A stretch of 34,452 bases of DNA, taken from the NCBI GenBank assembly GCA_024640785.1, contig JAHEEI010000008.1:1-34452 (forward strand). Direction: 5' to 3'. The translations under genes were made by a program, and so were the position numbers. The notes beneath the pieces were generated by a model. The model was not told the DNA's origin. It made no database searches and saw only the letters and a program-made list of their open reading frames with translations. Shown piece by piece: positions 15,689 through 25,193 of this stretch (within the stretch, counting starts at the first letter, position 1; each line of letters starts with the position of its first letter). The stretch is from Pseudomonadota bacterium. Its GTDB lineage: Bacteria > Desulfobacterota > WTBG01 > CAIYCZ01 > CAIRTM01.

Positions 15689-17044
15689 ATGAAAAAAATA
15701 TATGAATATAAAGACGCTCTTGAAAAGCTGATTGATAAAGGTCAGGAAATTAAAATTCTTACGCTTATATCAAAGTTGTATCCGGATGATATAGCGGAGC
15801 TTCTGGAAAATATTGAGGAGGAGAAAAAATCAAAGCTTTTCCGTATCCTTGATGTTGAGACAGCTTCAGATGTTATTATGGAGCTCAATGATCTCTCCCG
15901 TGAGCTCCTTGTTGAAGACATGTCCTCTGAAGAGCTTTATGAAATCGTTGAGGACATGCCCTCTGATGATGCTGCCGACTTTATCGGGGAACTCTCCGAA
16001 AAGCAGGCAAAGGAGATCCTGAGCCATATTGACCGGGAAAAATCAGAAGATGTTCAGAAACTTCTGGAGTATCCGGAAGACTCTGCCGGCGGCATCATGC
16101 AGACAGAGCTTATTTCTGTTGAGCAGCATTCCACGGTAGCAGAGGCCATTGACCTTATCCGGTCCATTTCAGACGACGTAGAAGATTTCCATAATGTTTT
16201 CGCAACAGACGAAGATAAAAAGCTTGTGGGGGTTCTGCCTCTTAGAAAGCTTATTCTGTCAAAGGCGGAAACTAAAATTTCAAGTATCATGGAAAAATCG
16301 GTTATTTACGCAACCGCAGATATGGATCAGGAAGAGGTTGCCAACACGGTTAAAAAGTATAACCTGATAGCCCTTCCTGTTGTTGATGGTGATATGCACC
16401 TGCTCGGGCGTATCATGGTTGATGATGTTATTGATGTTATTCAGGAAGAGGATTCTGAAGACATCTTCAGAATGGCTGGTATTTCTGAAGAAGAAGATGT
16501 AGTGTACAGCGGCTCAACCTACAAGGTGTGCATGACAAGACTGCCATGGCTGGTATTTATTCTTTTCGGAACTCTTTTAAGCGGTTATTTCTTGTGGGTT
16601 TATGAATCGACCTTAAAAGAACTTCTGGCTCTTGTGACGTTTGTGCCGGTAATCTGCGCAATGAGCGGTAACGTGGGAGTCCAGTCTTCCTCGATTGTTG
16701 TCCGCGGGCTCGCGACCGGGAAGATTGATTTTCTAAATCTTAGAAAGATGGTTTTAAAAGAACTTGTTGTGGGAATCGTGATAGGACTGATCTGTGCCTT
16801 TATCGGAACCTTTATCGGGATGGTGTGGCACGGCAATATGGTCCTGGGTATTTCAATATTTCTTGCAATGTTTATAACCATAACTTTTGCCGCTTTTACA
16901 GGTGTTCTTATTCCGATATTTTTTAAAAAGATGAGAATTGACCCAGCTGTTGCCTCCGGAGCGCTTGTTACCACCTCCAACGATCTTATTGCGATAAATA
17001 TATATTTTTTGCTGGCATCAGTGCTAATGAAGACGATTGTATGA
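15689..17044 (+). CDS. mgtE: Magnesium transporter MgtE
   Basis: A 451-residue inner-membrane Mg2+ channel/transporter. Residues about 15-125 are the MgtE N domain, an acidic helical superhelix (YPDDIAELLENI, MPSDDAADFIGEL). Residues about 130-255 are a pair of CBS domains (YPEDSAGGIMQTELISV, LVGVLPLRKLIL, LLGRIMVDDVIDVI), which close the pore when Mg is high. From about 285 five membrane helices follow, with MSGNVGVQSSSIVVRGLATG and the signature DPAVASGALVTTSNDLIAI that lines the pore. A two-codon frame ATG AAA TGA at 15684-15692 overlaps the start, and a hairpin (15642-15677) covers the purine-rich site before it, so translation may be controlled. Confidence 0.95.
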   Translation: MKKIYEYKDALEKLIDKGQEIKILTLISKLYPDDIAELLENIEEEKKSKLFRILDVETASDVIMELNDLSRELLVEDMSSEELYEIVEDMPSDDAADFIGELSEKQAKEILSHIDREKSEDVQKLLEYPEDSAGGIMQTELISVEQHSTVAEAIDLIRSISDDVEDFHNVFATDEDKKLVGVLPLRKLILSKAETKISSIMEKSVIYATADMDQEEVANTVKKYNLIALPVVDGDMHLLGRIMVDDVIDVIQEEDSEDIFRMAGISEEEDVVYSGSTYKVCMTRLPWLVFILFGTLLSGYFLWVYESTLKELLALVTFVPVICAMSGNVGVQSSSIVVRGLATGKIDFLNLRKMVLKELVVGIVIGLICAFIGTFIGMVWHGNMVLGISIFLAMFITITFAAFTGVLIPIFFKKMRIDPAVASGALVTTSNDLIAINIYFLLASVLMKTIV

Positions 17045-17120
17045 AGCAGAAAGTTGATTTTTTTATGCACAGAGATTAGGGCTAAGGTTATTATTTTAAA
17101 GATAGAAGTGATATTTTTAA

Positions 17121-17873
17121 ATGCTCCATCTTTCAACAGAAGCCATTATACTGCAAACAACAGATTTTGCTGAGTGGGACAGGATTGTTTCTGTTTACAC
17201 AAAAGATTTTGGAAAGATAAGAGGTATTGCAAAGGGCGCGAAAAGGAGCCGAAAAAGATTCGGGAACGCTTTAGAGCCTTTTACCCATAACGAGATTTTC
17301 TTTGTTGAAAAAGAGACTCAGGGGCTTGTAAGGTTTGAAAGATGTCATATTATTAACATGTTTACAGAGATGGCCCATAACCTGCGAAAGGTTATTTATG
17401 GGAGCTATTTTCTGGAGCTTGTAAATACAATGACTCCTGAAAGAGAAAAAAATTCGGAAATATTTTCTCTGCTGCTCTTTTTTTTAAACCTTTTAAAAGA
17501 AGATGGCTTTCGAGAAGACCTGATGAGGATATTTGAGCTCCGTCTTTTTTCGCTGCTTGGATATCAGCCGCAGTTTTTAAGCTGTACAACCTGCGGACAT
17601 GAGTTCAGGGTTGAGGAAAGGTACCGGTTCTCGGTTAAACGCGGAGGAATTGTCTGTTCAAAATGTCTGAATAAGCATCCTAATCTTCTGCCGCTGTCAA
17701 ACGGTACCATAAGGATTTTTCAGCAGGCACAGAACCTAACCCTTTTAAAGATAAAAAGGATATTTTTTTCTCCCTCGGCAAACGAGGAAGGGAAGATGAT
17801 TTTTGGTAAGTTTCTGGAATATCACGTTGGGAGAAGACCGAAATCGCTGGATTTGCTTGACCAGCTTAGGTAG
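17121..17873 (+). CDS. recO: DNA repair protein RecO
   Basis: Loads RecA onto single-stranded DNA with RecR in gap repair. The 250-residue protein has the N-terminal OB fold (STEAIILQTTDFAEWDRIVSVYT, GKIRGIAKGAKRSRKRFG), a helical middle and the zinc finger CTTC...CSKC (Cys155, 158, 179, 182). It is first in the run recO-glyQ-glyS-ppdK, an order I associate with Desulfobacterota. ATG 17121 starts directly at the conserved N-terminus; the ribosome site is weak. The 76-bp gap from mgtE shows no terminator. Confidence 0.95.
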   Translation: MLHLSTEAIILQTTDFAEWDRIVSVYTKDFGKIRGIAKGAKRSRKRFGNALEPFTHNEIFFVEKETQGLVRFERCHIINMFTEMAHNLRKVIYGSYFLELVNTMTPEREKNSEIFSLLLFFLNLLKEDGFREDLMRIFELRLFSLLGYQPQFLSCTTCGHEFRVEERYRFSVKRGGIVCSKCLNKHPNLLPLSNGTIRIFQQAQNLTLLKIKRIFFSPSANEEGKMIFGKFLEYHVGRRPKSLDLLDQLR

Positions 17874-18012
17874 GCGACTACATCGTAAAAAGACTATCTG
17901 CTGTGTTCAGTTTCGTCTTCAGTTTTGCGTGACGTGCAGCTGAAACCTTTTACAAATCTGTTAGATTTTTGATATAGAGTTTTAATTTATTTTTAAATTG
18001 GAGGATGATGTT

Positions 18013-18882
18013 TTGACTTTTCAGGATCTTGTACTGGGTCTGCAGAACTACTGGGCTTCAAAAAATTGTATCATTCAGCAGCCGTACGATATTGAGGTTG
18101 GCGCAGGAACGTTTAATCCCGCAACTTTTTTAAGGTGCCTTGGTCCGGAGCCGTGGAATGTTGCTTATGTTGAACCGTCAAGACGTCCTACTGACGGAAG
18201 GTACGGTGAAAACCCTAACCGTTTGCAGCATTATTACCAGTTTCAGGTAATCATGAAGCCATCACCTATGGATATTCAGGAACTTTATCTTGACAGTTTA
18301 AAAACTCTGGGAATAGGTCCGCTTGAGCATGATATCCGTTTTGTAGAAGATGACTGGGAATCTCCAACCCTGGGGGCCTGGGGGCTTGGCTGGGAGGTCT
18401 GGCTTGATGGAATGGAAATAACCCAGTTTACTTATTTCCAGCAGGCCGGAGGGCTTGATCTTAAGCCGGTATCTGTTGAGATAACCTACGGTATTGAGAG
18501 AATTGCCATGTATTTACAGCAGAAAGACAATGTTTACAATCTGGAATGGACAAAAGGCATAAGTTATGGAGATATCCATCATCAGGGTGAGGTAGAGTTT
18601 TCGAAGTATAACTTTGAAGTATCAGACCAGGAAATGCTTTTTAACCTTTTTAGAACATATGAAAAAGAATCTCTTTCAATTCTTGAAAGGGGGCTGGTGC
18701 TGCCGGCCTATGATTATTGTTTAAAGTGTTCTCACGCTTTTAACCTGCTTGATGCAAGGGGTGCGATAAGCGTTACTGAGAGAACCGGCTATATTGCAAG
18801 GGTAAGAAATCTTGCACGCAAAGTGGCTGAAGCATATTTGAACCAGCGTGAAGAGATGGGTTTCCCTCTGATTAAGAAATAG
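18013..18882 (+). CDS. glyQ: Glycyl-tRNA synthetase alpha subunit
   Basis: The catalytic subunit of the alpha2beta2 bacterial glycyl-tRNA synthetase. Near-perfect family blocks are visible: [80 protein letters not shown] and [12 protein letters not shown]. The start is TTG 18013 (MTFQDL, 289 aa), eight bases after GGAGG. A TTG at 17998 in the same frame overlaps that ribosome site, and the nearby ATGs are out of frame. The last third ([24 protein letters not shown]) is the normal C-terminus. glyS follows after 37 bp. The 139-bp spacer before it has no clear terminator or T-box. Confidence 0.97.
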   Translation: MTFQDLVLGLQNYWASKNCIIQQPYDIEVGAGTFNPATFLRCLGPEPWNVAYVEPSRRPTDGRYGENPNRLQHYYQFQVIMKPSPMDIQELYLDSLKTLGIGPLEHDIRFVEDDWESPTLGAWGLGWEVWLDGMEITQFTYFQQAGGLDLKPVSVEITYGIERIAMYLQQKDNVYNLEWTKGISYGDIHHQGEVEFSKYNFEVSDQEMLFNLFRTYEKESLSILERGLVLPAYDYCLKCSHAFNLLDARGAISVTERTGYIARVRNLARKVAEAYLNQREEMGFPLIKK

Positions 18883-18919
18883 ACTATAATAATTATTTTT
18901 ACAGATAAGGACTTTGTCA

Positions 18920-21010
18920 ATGGCCGAAGAACTTCTTCTTGAGGTTGGAACCGAAGAAATACCTGCCGCGTTTATGCCAGGGATACTTTCATCCCTTAAG
19001 GAGCTGATGGAAAAGGAATTTGTTTCAAAAAGGATAGGGGTTGAAGAGTTAAAAACCTTTGGTACTCCGCGCAGGCTTGTCCTTCTGGCATCCGGAGTGT
19101 CCGAAAAACAGGAGGATCTCAAATTTACAAAACTGGGGCCGGCAAAAAATATTGCCTATGATGCTGAAGGCAACCCGACAAAGGCAGCCATTGGTTTTGC
19201 CAGAGGTCAGGGCATTGATGCAGGCGATCTTGTAATAGTTAAAACAGAGAAAGGTGAATATGTCTCTGTAGAGAAAAAAGAGCTTGGCGTGGGAACGGAA
19301 ACTTTGCTTCCTGGGATGCTTGAAAAAGTAATGACATCAATACCCTGCCCTAAATCTATGCGATGGGCAGATTTTGATGTGCGGTTTGCAAGACCTGTTC
19401 ACTGGATTGTTTCTCTTTTTGGAGGCAAAAAAATATCTTTTTCCATGGGCAATATAAAGTCCGGAGATGAAACCCGCGGGCACAGGTTTATGTCTCCTGC
19501 CAGCATTAAAGTTACTGGGATTTCATCTTATCTTAAGGAGATAAAAAAAGCTTATGTAATCATTGATCCGGATGAAAGAAAAAAGATAATCCGGCAGAAG
19601 ATACTTGAACTGGCGGCTGAAGCCGGGGGCGTTCCTGACGCAGATGAGGACCTGTTAAATGAAGTGTCACAAATCATCGAATCGCCTTTTCCGGTTTTGT
19701 GCCGGTTTGATGATGAATATTTAAAGTTGCCTAAAGAAGTTATTCTCACCCCGATGAAAAAGCATCAGAAATATTTTCCGGTTCTTGATAAAGAAGGAAA
19801 ACCTCTCTCCGCTTTTATCGCGGTAAATAATACCGACACAAAAAACCCAAAGGTAGTGATAAGCGGACACGAACGCGTGTTAAGGGCTCGCCTGGCTGAC
19901 GCAGAGTTTTTCTATGTGGAGGATCAGAAAAAATCGCTTGTTAAAATGGCAGAAGAACTTAAAAATGTCCTGTTTCAGGCAAAACTTGGAACCTCCTATG
20001 AAAAGGTTCTTCGTTTTCAGGCGCTGGGTCTTTTTATCGCAGACCTGCTTGGAAAGACCGGTCAGAAAGAAATGATTGAAAGAGCCGCATTCCTGTGCAA
20101 GGCAGATCTTGTCTCTGAGATGGTGGGAGAGTTTGCAACCCTGCAGGGTGTTATGGGTCGGGAATATGCCAGAATTTCTGGTGAACCCAAAGAAGTATCA
20201 GAAGCAATATTTGAGCATTACCTTCCCAGATTTGCCGAAGACAAACTGCCGTTATCGGACATTGGCGCAGTGGTCAGTATCGCGGACAAGCTGGATACTA
20301 TTACGGGTTGTTTCAGTATTGGAATTATTCCCACAGGAACCGCAGACCCTTACGCCTTAAGACGCCAGTGTTTGGGAATTATAAATATCATCCTTGATAA
20401 AAAGTACGTGCTTTCGCTTAAAGAAAGTATAGAAAGGTCTGTTTCCCTTCTCGGGAAAAAGATCGAAAGACCCGCCGAAGAGATAACTCAGGATGTGCTG
20501 GGTTTCTTCAGGGGCAGACTCATAAACCTGTTTATTTCAAAAGGGTTTTCCCATGACGTGGTGGAATCGATCCTCTGTCTTGGAGTGGATGATGTGGCTG
20601 ACATTGCTAGCAGAATCGAGGCTCTCCAGCAGATGAAAAAGGAGCCTGATTTTGAACCCCTTGCATCGGCATTTAAAAGAGTGGTAAATATAATTACAGG
20701 CAAGTCCTCTGAGCTTATAGACCCGGATCGAAATCCAGACAGCGTTCTTTTTGAACAACCTGAAGAAAACAGACTGTTTGACAAGTATACTGAGATCAAA
20801 GATCAGGTGAAAGATCTTATGGCAAAGAAATCCTATGTCGAAGCTTTAAAAATGATCGCGTCCATTCGTGAAACAGTGGACGGTTTTTTTGATAATGTTC
20901 TGGTCATGGCAGAGGACAAGAAGGTTATGCAGAACAGGCTTGCGCTTTTGTGCGGAGTGAACTCTCTTTTTACTGATTTTGCAGACTTCTCAAAGATATC
21001 TTCAGAATAA
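18920..21010 (+). CDS. glyS: Glycyl-tRNA synthetase beta subunit
   Basis: The tRNA-recognising subunit that works with GlyQ to charge tRNA-Gly. It has 696 residues from ATG 18920, which lies eight bases after AAGGA; an in-frame TTG six bases earlier is less likely. Visible blocks are LLLEVGTEEIPAAFM, FGTPRRLVLLASG, PKSMRWADFDVRFARPVHWIV, GHRFMSP, LTPMKKHQKYFPVLD, LRARLADAEFFYVEDQK, DLVSEMVGEFATLQGVMGR, and the C-terminal DALR-type anticodon region (FDNVLVMAEDKKVMQNRLALL). ppdK follows 23 bp later. Confidence 0.97.
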   Translation: MAEELLLEVGTEEIPAAFMPGILSSLKELMEKEFVSKRIGVEELKTFGTPRRLVLLASGVSEKQEDLKFTKLGPAKNIAYDAEGNPTKAAIGFARGQGIDAGDLVIVKTEKGEYVSVEKKELGVGTETLLPGMLEKVMTSIPCPKSMRWADFDVRFARPVHWIVSLFGGKKISFSMGNIKSGDETRGHRFMSPASIKVTGISSYLKEIKKAYVIIDPDERKKIIRQKILELAAEAGGVPDADEDLLNEVSQIIESPFPVLCRFDDEYLKLPKEVILTPMKKHQKYFPVLDKEGKPLSAFIAVNNTDTKNPKVVISGHERVLRARLADAEFFYVEDQKKSLVKMAEELKNVLFQAKLGTSYEKVLRFQALGLFIADLLGKTGQKEMIERAAFLCKADLVSEMVGEFATLQGVMGREYARISGEPKEVSEAIFEHYLPRFAEDKLPLSDIGAVVSIADKLDTITGCFSIGIIPTGTADPYALRRQCLGIINIILDKKYVLSLKESIERSVSLLGKKIERPAEEITQDVLGFFRGRLINLFISKGFSHDVVESILCLGVDDVADIASRIEALQQMKKEPDFEPLASAFKRVVNIITGKSSELIDPDRNPDSVLFEQPEENRLFDKYTEIKDQVKDLMAKKSYVEALKMIASIRETVDGFFDNVLVMAEDKKVMQNRLALLCGVNSLFTDFADFSKISSE

Positions 21011-21033
21011 AAATTTTCAGGAGGAAAAAAGTT

Positions 21034-23691
21034 ATGGCAAAGTTTGTTTATTTTTTCGGAGGCGAAAAAACAGAAGCAAGGGCTGACATGAAGGAAATCG
21101 TCGGTGGCAAAGGTGCTAACCTTGCTGAAATGTGCAATCTTGGCATGCCGGTTCCCGCAGGATTTACCATTGCCACAACAGCATGTGACCATTTTTACAA
21201 AAATAAGAAAAAATGGCCTAAAGGGTTGAAAGAAGAAATTCAGAAGAATCTGAAAAAACTCGAAAGTGTGATGAAGACAAAACTGGGCGACCCAAACAAG
21301 ACTCTTCTGGTATCAGTGCGTTCGGGAGCAGCAGCGTCCATGCCTGGGATGATGGACACAGTTTTGAATCTCGGTTTAAATGAAAAGGTTATCGAAGGCT
21401 TGGTGAAGAAGACCGGAAATGAACGTTTTGCTTGGGATGCCTATCGCCGCTTCATTCAGATGTTTGGAGATGTGGTGATGAATGTTCCCCATTATGCTTT
21501 TGAGGAAATACTTGAAAAAAAGAAAAAAGCGGCTAAGGCTAAAAGTGATACGGATCTGTCCACACAGGACCTTAAGGACGTGGTTAAACAGTATAAAGCA
21601 ATTTACAAGAAGGTGACAAAGGAAAATTTTCCAGACGATGCGTGGACACAGCTTGAAAAGTCCATCAACGCAGTTTTTATATCATGGAATAATGACCGCG
21701 CCATCACTTACCGCAAGCTCAATGATATCAAGGGCCTCATCGGTACCGCGGTGAATATACAGTCCATGGTATTCGGGAACATGGGCGAAACCTCGGGAAC
21801 GGGTGTCTGCTTCAGCCGTGATCCTTCAACCGGTGAAAACAAGTTTTACGGTGAATACCTGATGAATGCACAGGGCGAAGATGTGGTTGCCGGAATCAGG
21901 ACGCCGCTTCCGATTGCAACCCTTGCCCGTCAGGATAAAAAACAGTACGAGGAACTGGTGGGGCTTAAGGACAAACTGGAAAAACATTATGCGGATATGC
22001 AGGACATGGAGTTTACCATCCAGGAAGGAAATCTCTACATTCTTCAGACCCGTTCAGGGAAAAGAACCGCAGCCGCAGCGGTTAAGATCGCGGTTGATAT
22101 GGTCAAGGAAAAACTGATCACCAAAGAAGAAGCCCTGATGCGGATAGAGCCTGAACAGCTGGATCAGTTACTTCATCCCATGTTTGATGCAAAGGCTGAA
22201 AAAAATGCGGAAACGATTGCAAAGGGTCTTCCGGCTTCACCGGGCGCGGCAACCGGCAGGATCGTTTTTAATGCCCATGACGCTGAAGTCTGGGCCGAAA
22301 GGGGAGAGAAGGTAGTCCTGGCTCGGATAGAGACATCTCCAGAAGATATCTCGGGAATGAACGCGGCAGTGGGTGTTCTGACCTCACGCGGCGGTATGAC
22401 CTCTCATGCGGCGGTTGTTGCCCGTGGAATGGGAACCTGCTGTGTTGCAGGTGTGGGTGAGATAAAGATCGACTATAAATCAAAGACCATTAAGGTGGGT
22501 AAGCTCACCTTGAAACAAGGCGATTATCTTTCTCTTAACGGATCAACCGGTGCTGTGTATAAGGGTCAGATCAAGACCGTTGAAGCAAGACTGTCCGGTA
22601 ATTTTCAGACCCTTATGAAATGGGCGGATGAAGCTCGCAGGCTTAATGTGCGCACCAACGCGGACACCCCGGGTGATTCGGCAACTGCGGTTAAGTTCGG
22701 AGCGGAAGGTATCGGTCTTTGCCGCACCGAGCATATGTTCTTTGAAGAAGACAGAATTATATCTGTTCGCAAGATGATTCTGGCTGATGATACTGGGGGC
22801 AGGGTTAAGGCGTTAAAGGAACTGCTTCCCCTTCAGAGAAAAGATTTTGAGGGAATTTTCAAAGCAATGGGAAACCGTCCGGTAACTATCCGTCTGATCG
22901 ATCCGCCGCTCCATGAGTTTGTTCCCCAGGATGAGGCTTCCCAGAAAAAAATGGCAAAGGTGCTTAAAGTCTCACCTGCAGTTGTAAAAGCAAAAGTGGC
23001 AGACCTCCATGAGTTTAATCCCATGCTGGGTCACCGTGGATGCAGGCTTGGAATAACTTATCCGGAAATTATCAAGATGCAGGCCCAGGCGATTATTGAA
23101 GCGGCTATCAATGTGAAGAAGCTGAAGATAGATGTTCATCCTGAAATCATGATTCCTCTGGTAGGTGAGCTGGGCGAGCTGGAATTCTGCAAACAAATTA
23201 TCGAAAAAACCATTAAAGAAGTCTTCGCAAAGAAAAAAACAAAGGTGAATTACATGATCGGTACGATGATCGAGGTTCCAAGGGCGGCTCTCATTGCTGA
23301 TGAGATCGCAAAAGAGGCCGAGTTCTTCTCTTTTGGAACAAACGACCTTACCCAGATGACCTGCGGGTTCAGCCGTGATGATGCCGGCAAGTTCTTAAAA
23401 GAGTATGTAGAGAAGGGTATCTTTGAAAAAGATCCGTTCCAGGTTCTTGATCAGGAAGGCGTGGGACAGCTGGTTAAGATGGGGATTCAAAAAGGGCGCA
23501 GCACCCGGAAGAACCTGAAAGTGGGCATCTGCGGTGAACATGGCGGTGAGCCGTCTTCTGTTGCTTTCTGCCACCGGGCCGGTATGAGCTATGTGAGCTG
23601 TTCACCTTTCAGGGTTCCGATCGCAAGACTTGCTGCTGCTCAGGCTGCTATTGCGGAAAAACAGGCAAACCGTAAAATGAAAAAGAAATAA
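21034..23691 (+). CDS. ppdK: Pyruvate, phosphate dikinase
   Basis: Interconverts pyruvate + ATP + phosphate and phosphoenolpyruvate + AMP + pyrophosphate. In an anaerobe it can feed gluconeogenesis or conserve energy in glycolysis. The 885-residue protein has the ATP-grasp N-domain (VGGKGANLAEMCNLGMPVPAGF, VSVRSGAAASMPGMMDT), the swivelling phosphohistidine domain with GGMTSHAAVVARGMG (His458) and the PEP-utilising TIM barrel (EGIGLCRTEHMF, GTMIEVPRAAL, FFSFGTNDLTQM, and GICGEHGG with catalytic Cys833). The ribosome site is CAGGAGGA. The stop codon is embedded in a terminator hairpin, so it ends the recO-glyQ-glyS-ppdK unit. Confidence 0.98.
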   Translation: MAKFVYFFGGEKTEARADMKEIVGGKGANLAEMCNLGMPVPAGFTIATTACDHFYKNKKKWPKGLKEEIQKNLKKLESVMKTKLGDPNKTLLVSVRSGAAASMPGMMDTVLNLGLNEKVIEGLVKKTGNERFAWDAYRRFIQMFGDVVMNVPHYAFEEILEKKKKAAKAKSDTDLSTQDLKDVVKQYKAIYKKVTKENFPDDAWTQLEKSINAVFISWNNDRAITYRKLNDIKGLIGTAVNIQSMVFGNMGETSGTGVCFSRDPSTGENKFYGEYLMNAQGEDVVAGIRTPLPIATLARQDKKQYEELVGLKDKLEKHYADMQDMEFTIQEGNLYILQTRSGKRTAAAAVKIAVDMVKEKLITKEEALMRIEPEQLDQLLHPMFDAKAEKNAETIAKGLPASPGAATGRIVFNAHDAEVWAERGEKVVLARIETSPEDISGMNAAVGVLTSRGGMTSHAAVVARGMGTCCVAGVGEIKIDYKSKTIKVGKLTLKQGDYLSLNGSTGAVYKGQIKTVEARLSGNFQTLMKWADEARRLNVRTNADTPGDSATAVKFGAEGIGLCRTEHMFFEEDRIISVRKMILADDTGGRVKALKELLPLQRKDFEGIFKAMGNRPVTIRLIDPPLHEFVPQDEASQKKMAKVLKVSPAVVKAKVADLHEFNPMLGHRGCRLGITYPEIIKMQAQAIIEAAINVKKLKIDVHPEIMIPLVGELGELEFCKQIIEKTIKEVFAKKKTKVNYMIGTMIEVPRAALIADEIAKEAEFFSFGTNDLTQMTCGFSRDDAGKFLKEYVEKGIFEKDPFQVLDQEGVGQLVKMGIQKGRSTRKNLKVGICGEHGGEPSSVAFCHRAGMSYVSCSPFRVPIARLAAAQAAIAEKQANRKMKKK

Positions 23692-23712
23692 AAAGGCAGT
23701 TCCCGCCTTTTT
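23690..23712 (+). terminator. Rho-independent terminator after ppdK
   Basis: AAAAAGGC (23690-23697), loop AGTTCCC, GCCTTTTT (23705-23712). A G+C core with a T-run, beginning on the last base pair of the ppdK stop codon. Confidence 0.8.
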
Positions 23713-23777
23713 AATAAAGGGAACAAATTATACAGTTTCCACTTAGCAATTAAACAAGAATGAAAGGAGAATGTATT

Positions 23778-24239
23778 ATGAAAAAAATTTTACTGATTAA
23801 CGTGGTGCTTTTGTTTACGGTTTCAGGAGTGGCTTTTGCCGCTGGTGCGCCGAGGGACAATTGCGGCTGTGGACTGGGAACCCTTCTTTTTGAAGGAAAA
23901 GGCGGATTGGTGCAGCAAATTTTAGCCGCAACTACAAACGGCAGTTTTGGTACACAGACCTTTGGCATCAGCTCAGGAACCCTGGAATGTAATCAGCCCT
24001 CAAAGTTTGCTTCAAACGAACAGCTGAACAATTTTGTTGCTGAAAACATGGATAACCTGGCCAAAGATGCGGCTATGGGCCAGGGTGAATATGTGGATAC
24101 CCTGGCAGTGCTGATGGGGGTTTCCAGTTCAAGTCGGGCTGAGTTTTCACAGATGCTTCAGGATAATTTTTCAAATATTTTTACGGAAGCATCTGTCAGT
24201 CATGTGGATGTTATTGAAAACATAGCAAACCTTATGTAG
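23778..24239 (+). CDS. DUF3015 family secreted protein, copy A
   Basis: A 153-residue exported protein of unknown function. ATG 23778 follows AAAGGAG at 23763-23769 by eight bases; an ATG at 23760 lies upstream of that site and is rejected. A signal peptide (1-22, cleavage after VAFA) is followed by NCGCGLGTLLFEG, the Cys-Gly-Cys-Gly hallmark of DUF3015, then LAATTNGSFGTQTFGISSGT with a third Cys soon after. The C-terminal half is helical (NFVAENMDNLAKDAAMGQGE). By eye about three quarters of mature residues match copy B at 25277. Followed by a strong hairpin terminator at 24335. Confidence 0.85.
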   Translation: MKKILLINVVLLFTVSGVAFAAGAPRDNCGCGLGTLLFEGKGGLVQQILAATTNGSFGTQTFGISSGTLECNQPSKFASNEQLNNFVAENMDNLAKDAAMGQGEYVDTLAVLMGVSSSSRAEFSQMLQDNFSNIFTEASVSHVDVIENIANLM

Positions 24240-24334
24240 CTTGATCAGGAGTATGTTATTTGTGGGCGGCTCCTGAACCTGATGTGAGGGGCAGGATAAA
24301 AATTTTTTTTGATGGGGTTTTAAGCACGGTAAAG

Positions 24335-24375
24335 AAACAGCCTGACCGCTTTTCACGGGCAGTCAGGCTGTTTTT
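24335..24375. terminator. Terminator between DUF3015 copy A and the TRL-like gene
   Basis: A 12-bp perfect stem, AAACAGCCTGAC (24335-24346) and GTCAGGCTGTTT (24362-24373), with a 15-nt loop and TTTTT on the plus strand. It sits between two convergent genes and may stop transcription from both sides, although the minus-strand T-tract is interrupted. Confidence 0.85.
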
Positions 24376-24396
24376 AATTATCTTAAAACACAATGA

Positions 24397-24744
24397 TTAC
24401 TTGATTGGAATACCGCGTACGGTTGTTGTATATTCGGCAACAATTCCGAGAACATTTTTAACATGATGGTCAACGATGATGTTTTTTAATCCCTTTGCTC
24501 CGGAACGTTTCAAGGCATCCTGCAGGGCTGTTTCATAACTGGCGTCACCCCATACAACGCCTAAAATACCCTTTGCAGTGGCTGATCCGTCAACCATTTG
24601 ACCCTTTACTTCGGAAAGGTTTACATCGGCTTCACTGGGTACGGTTACATCCGTAACAAGAATACCCATGATTGGAGACCTGGTAATACAGCAGGATGAA
24701 AGTAAAAAAACGGCTAGTGCAGCAATACATAAATTTTTAATCAT
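24397..24744 (-). CDS. TRL-like family lipoprotein
   Basis: A 115-residue small lipoprotein: hydrophobic signal and lipobox LLSSC (Cys18, followed by a second Cys). The mature part fits the TRL-like family: GILVTDVTVP, SATAKGILGVVWGDASYETALQDALKRSGAKGLKNIIVDHHVKNVLGI, that is the G-A-G-GDAS-A-A-aG-k-I-vD pattern. The biochemical role of the family is not known to me. It lies on the opposite strand between two DUF3015 genes and starts with ATG 24744 after AAGGAGAA. Its promoter would lie in the 24745-25050 spacer. Confidence 0.75.
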   Translation of the reverse strand: MIKNLCIAALAVFLLSSCCITRSPIMGILVTDVTVPSEADVNLSEVKGQMVDGSATAKGILGVVWGDASYETALQDALKRSGAKGLKNIIVDHHVKNVLGIVAEYTTTVRGIPIK

Positions 24745-25052
24745 TGTTTTCTCCTTAAATTATAATCGGTTATTAATCTTAGATCGAAAAGAGATTAACC
24801 TCGTGTAAAGGTAGCTGTCTTCCTTTCAACTTCCCTCCTTTCTAGTTATAGTAAAGTTAATCCAATTGGGTTTATTAAATTTATTAATAATAAAAAATTG
24901 CTTTAATTTAAAAAAGTATATGAAAACAATAAATTCATGTCAATATTATAATTTTCAGATATTTTTCGAGTAGAAATATGGCGATTAATGTCAAAACAGT
25001 TGTGGAAAAAGCACCATATACTTTCATTAGAGTTAAAAAGGCTTAAGAATTA

Positions 25053-25072
25053 AGGCTCTTCATGAAGAGCCT
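25053..25072. repeat. Perfect 20-bp palindrome
   Basis: AGGCTCTTCATGAAGAGCCT is its own reverse complement. It contains the AAGG-like ribosome site and the ATG (25062) of a 34-codon frame, so in RNA the stem would hide that start. No T-run follows. Confidence 0.6.
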
Positions 25073-25166
25073 CATCGATATCACTAGCCTTGACCTTGAA
25101 AACGTTCTTTTGGAACCGAGAGATTTTAAAGATTTTACAACCGGAAGCGGTTCAGCAAAAACTTGA
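25062..25166 (+). CDS. Possible 34-aa small ORF or pseudogene fragment
   Basis: Reads MKSLIDITSLDLENVLLEPR and ends FKDFTTGSGSAKT before TGA. The composition looks protein-like. TAAGG lies six bases before the ATG. A 22-codon ATG frame (24978-25046, MAINVKTVVEKAPYTFIRVK...) is in the same register, separated by a single TAA, so the pair could be a decayed gene of about 60 codons. The stop overlaps the -35 box of the DUF3015 copy B promoter. I do not recognise the protein. Confidence 0.3.
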   Translation: MKSLIDITSLDLENVLLEPRDFKDFTTGSGSAKT

Positions 25167-25193
25167 CAAAAAAATACAGACTGTGGTTATATT
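25163..25193 (+). promoter_or_regulatory. Promoter of DUF3015 copy B
   Basis: Perfect -35 TTGACA at 25163-25168; -10 is TATATT (25188-25193, 19-bp spacer) or TTATAT (25187-25192, 18-bp spacer). It leaves a leader of about 75 nt before ATG 25277. Confidence 0.6.

Noticed and set aside
16600-17136. Minus-strand frame of 178 codons opposite mgtE
   Set aside because: Antisense to the MgtE membrane helices; long only because of codon use. No family motifs.
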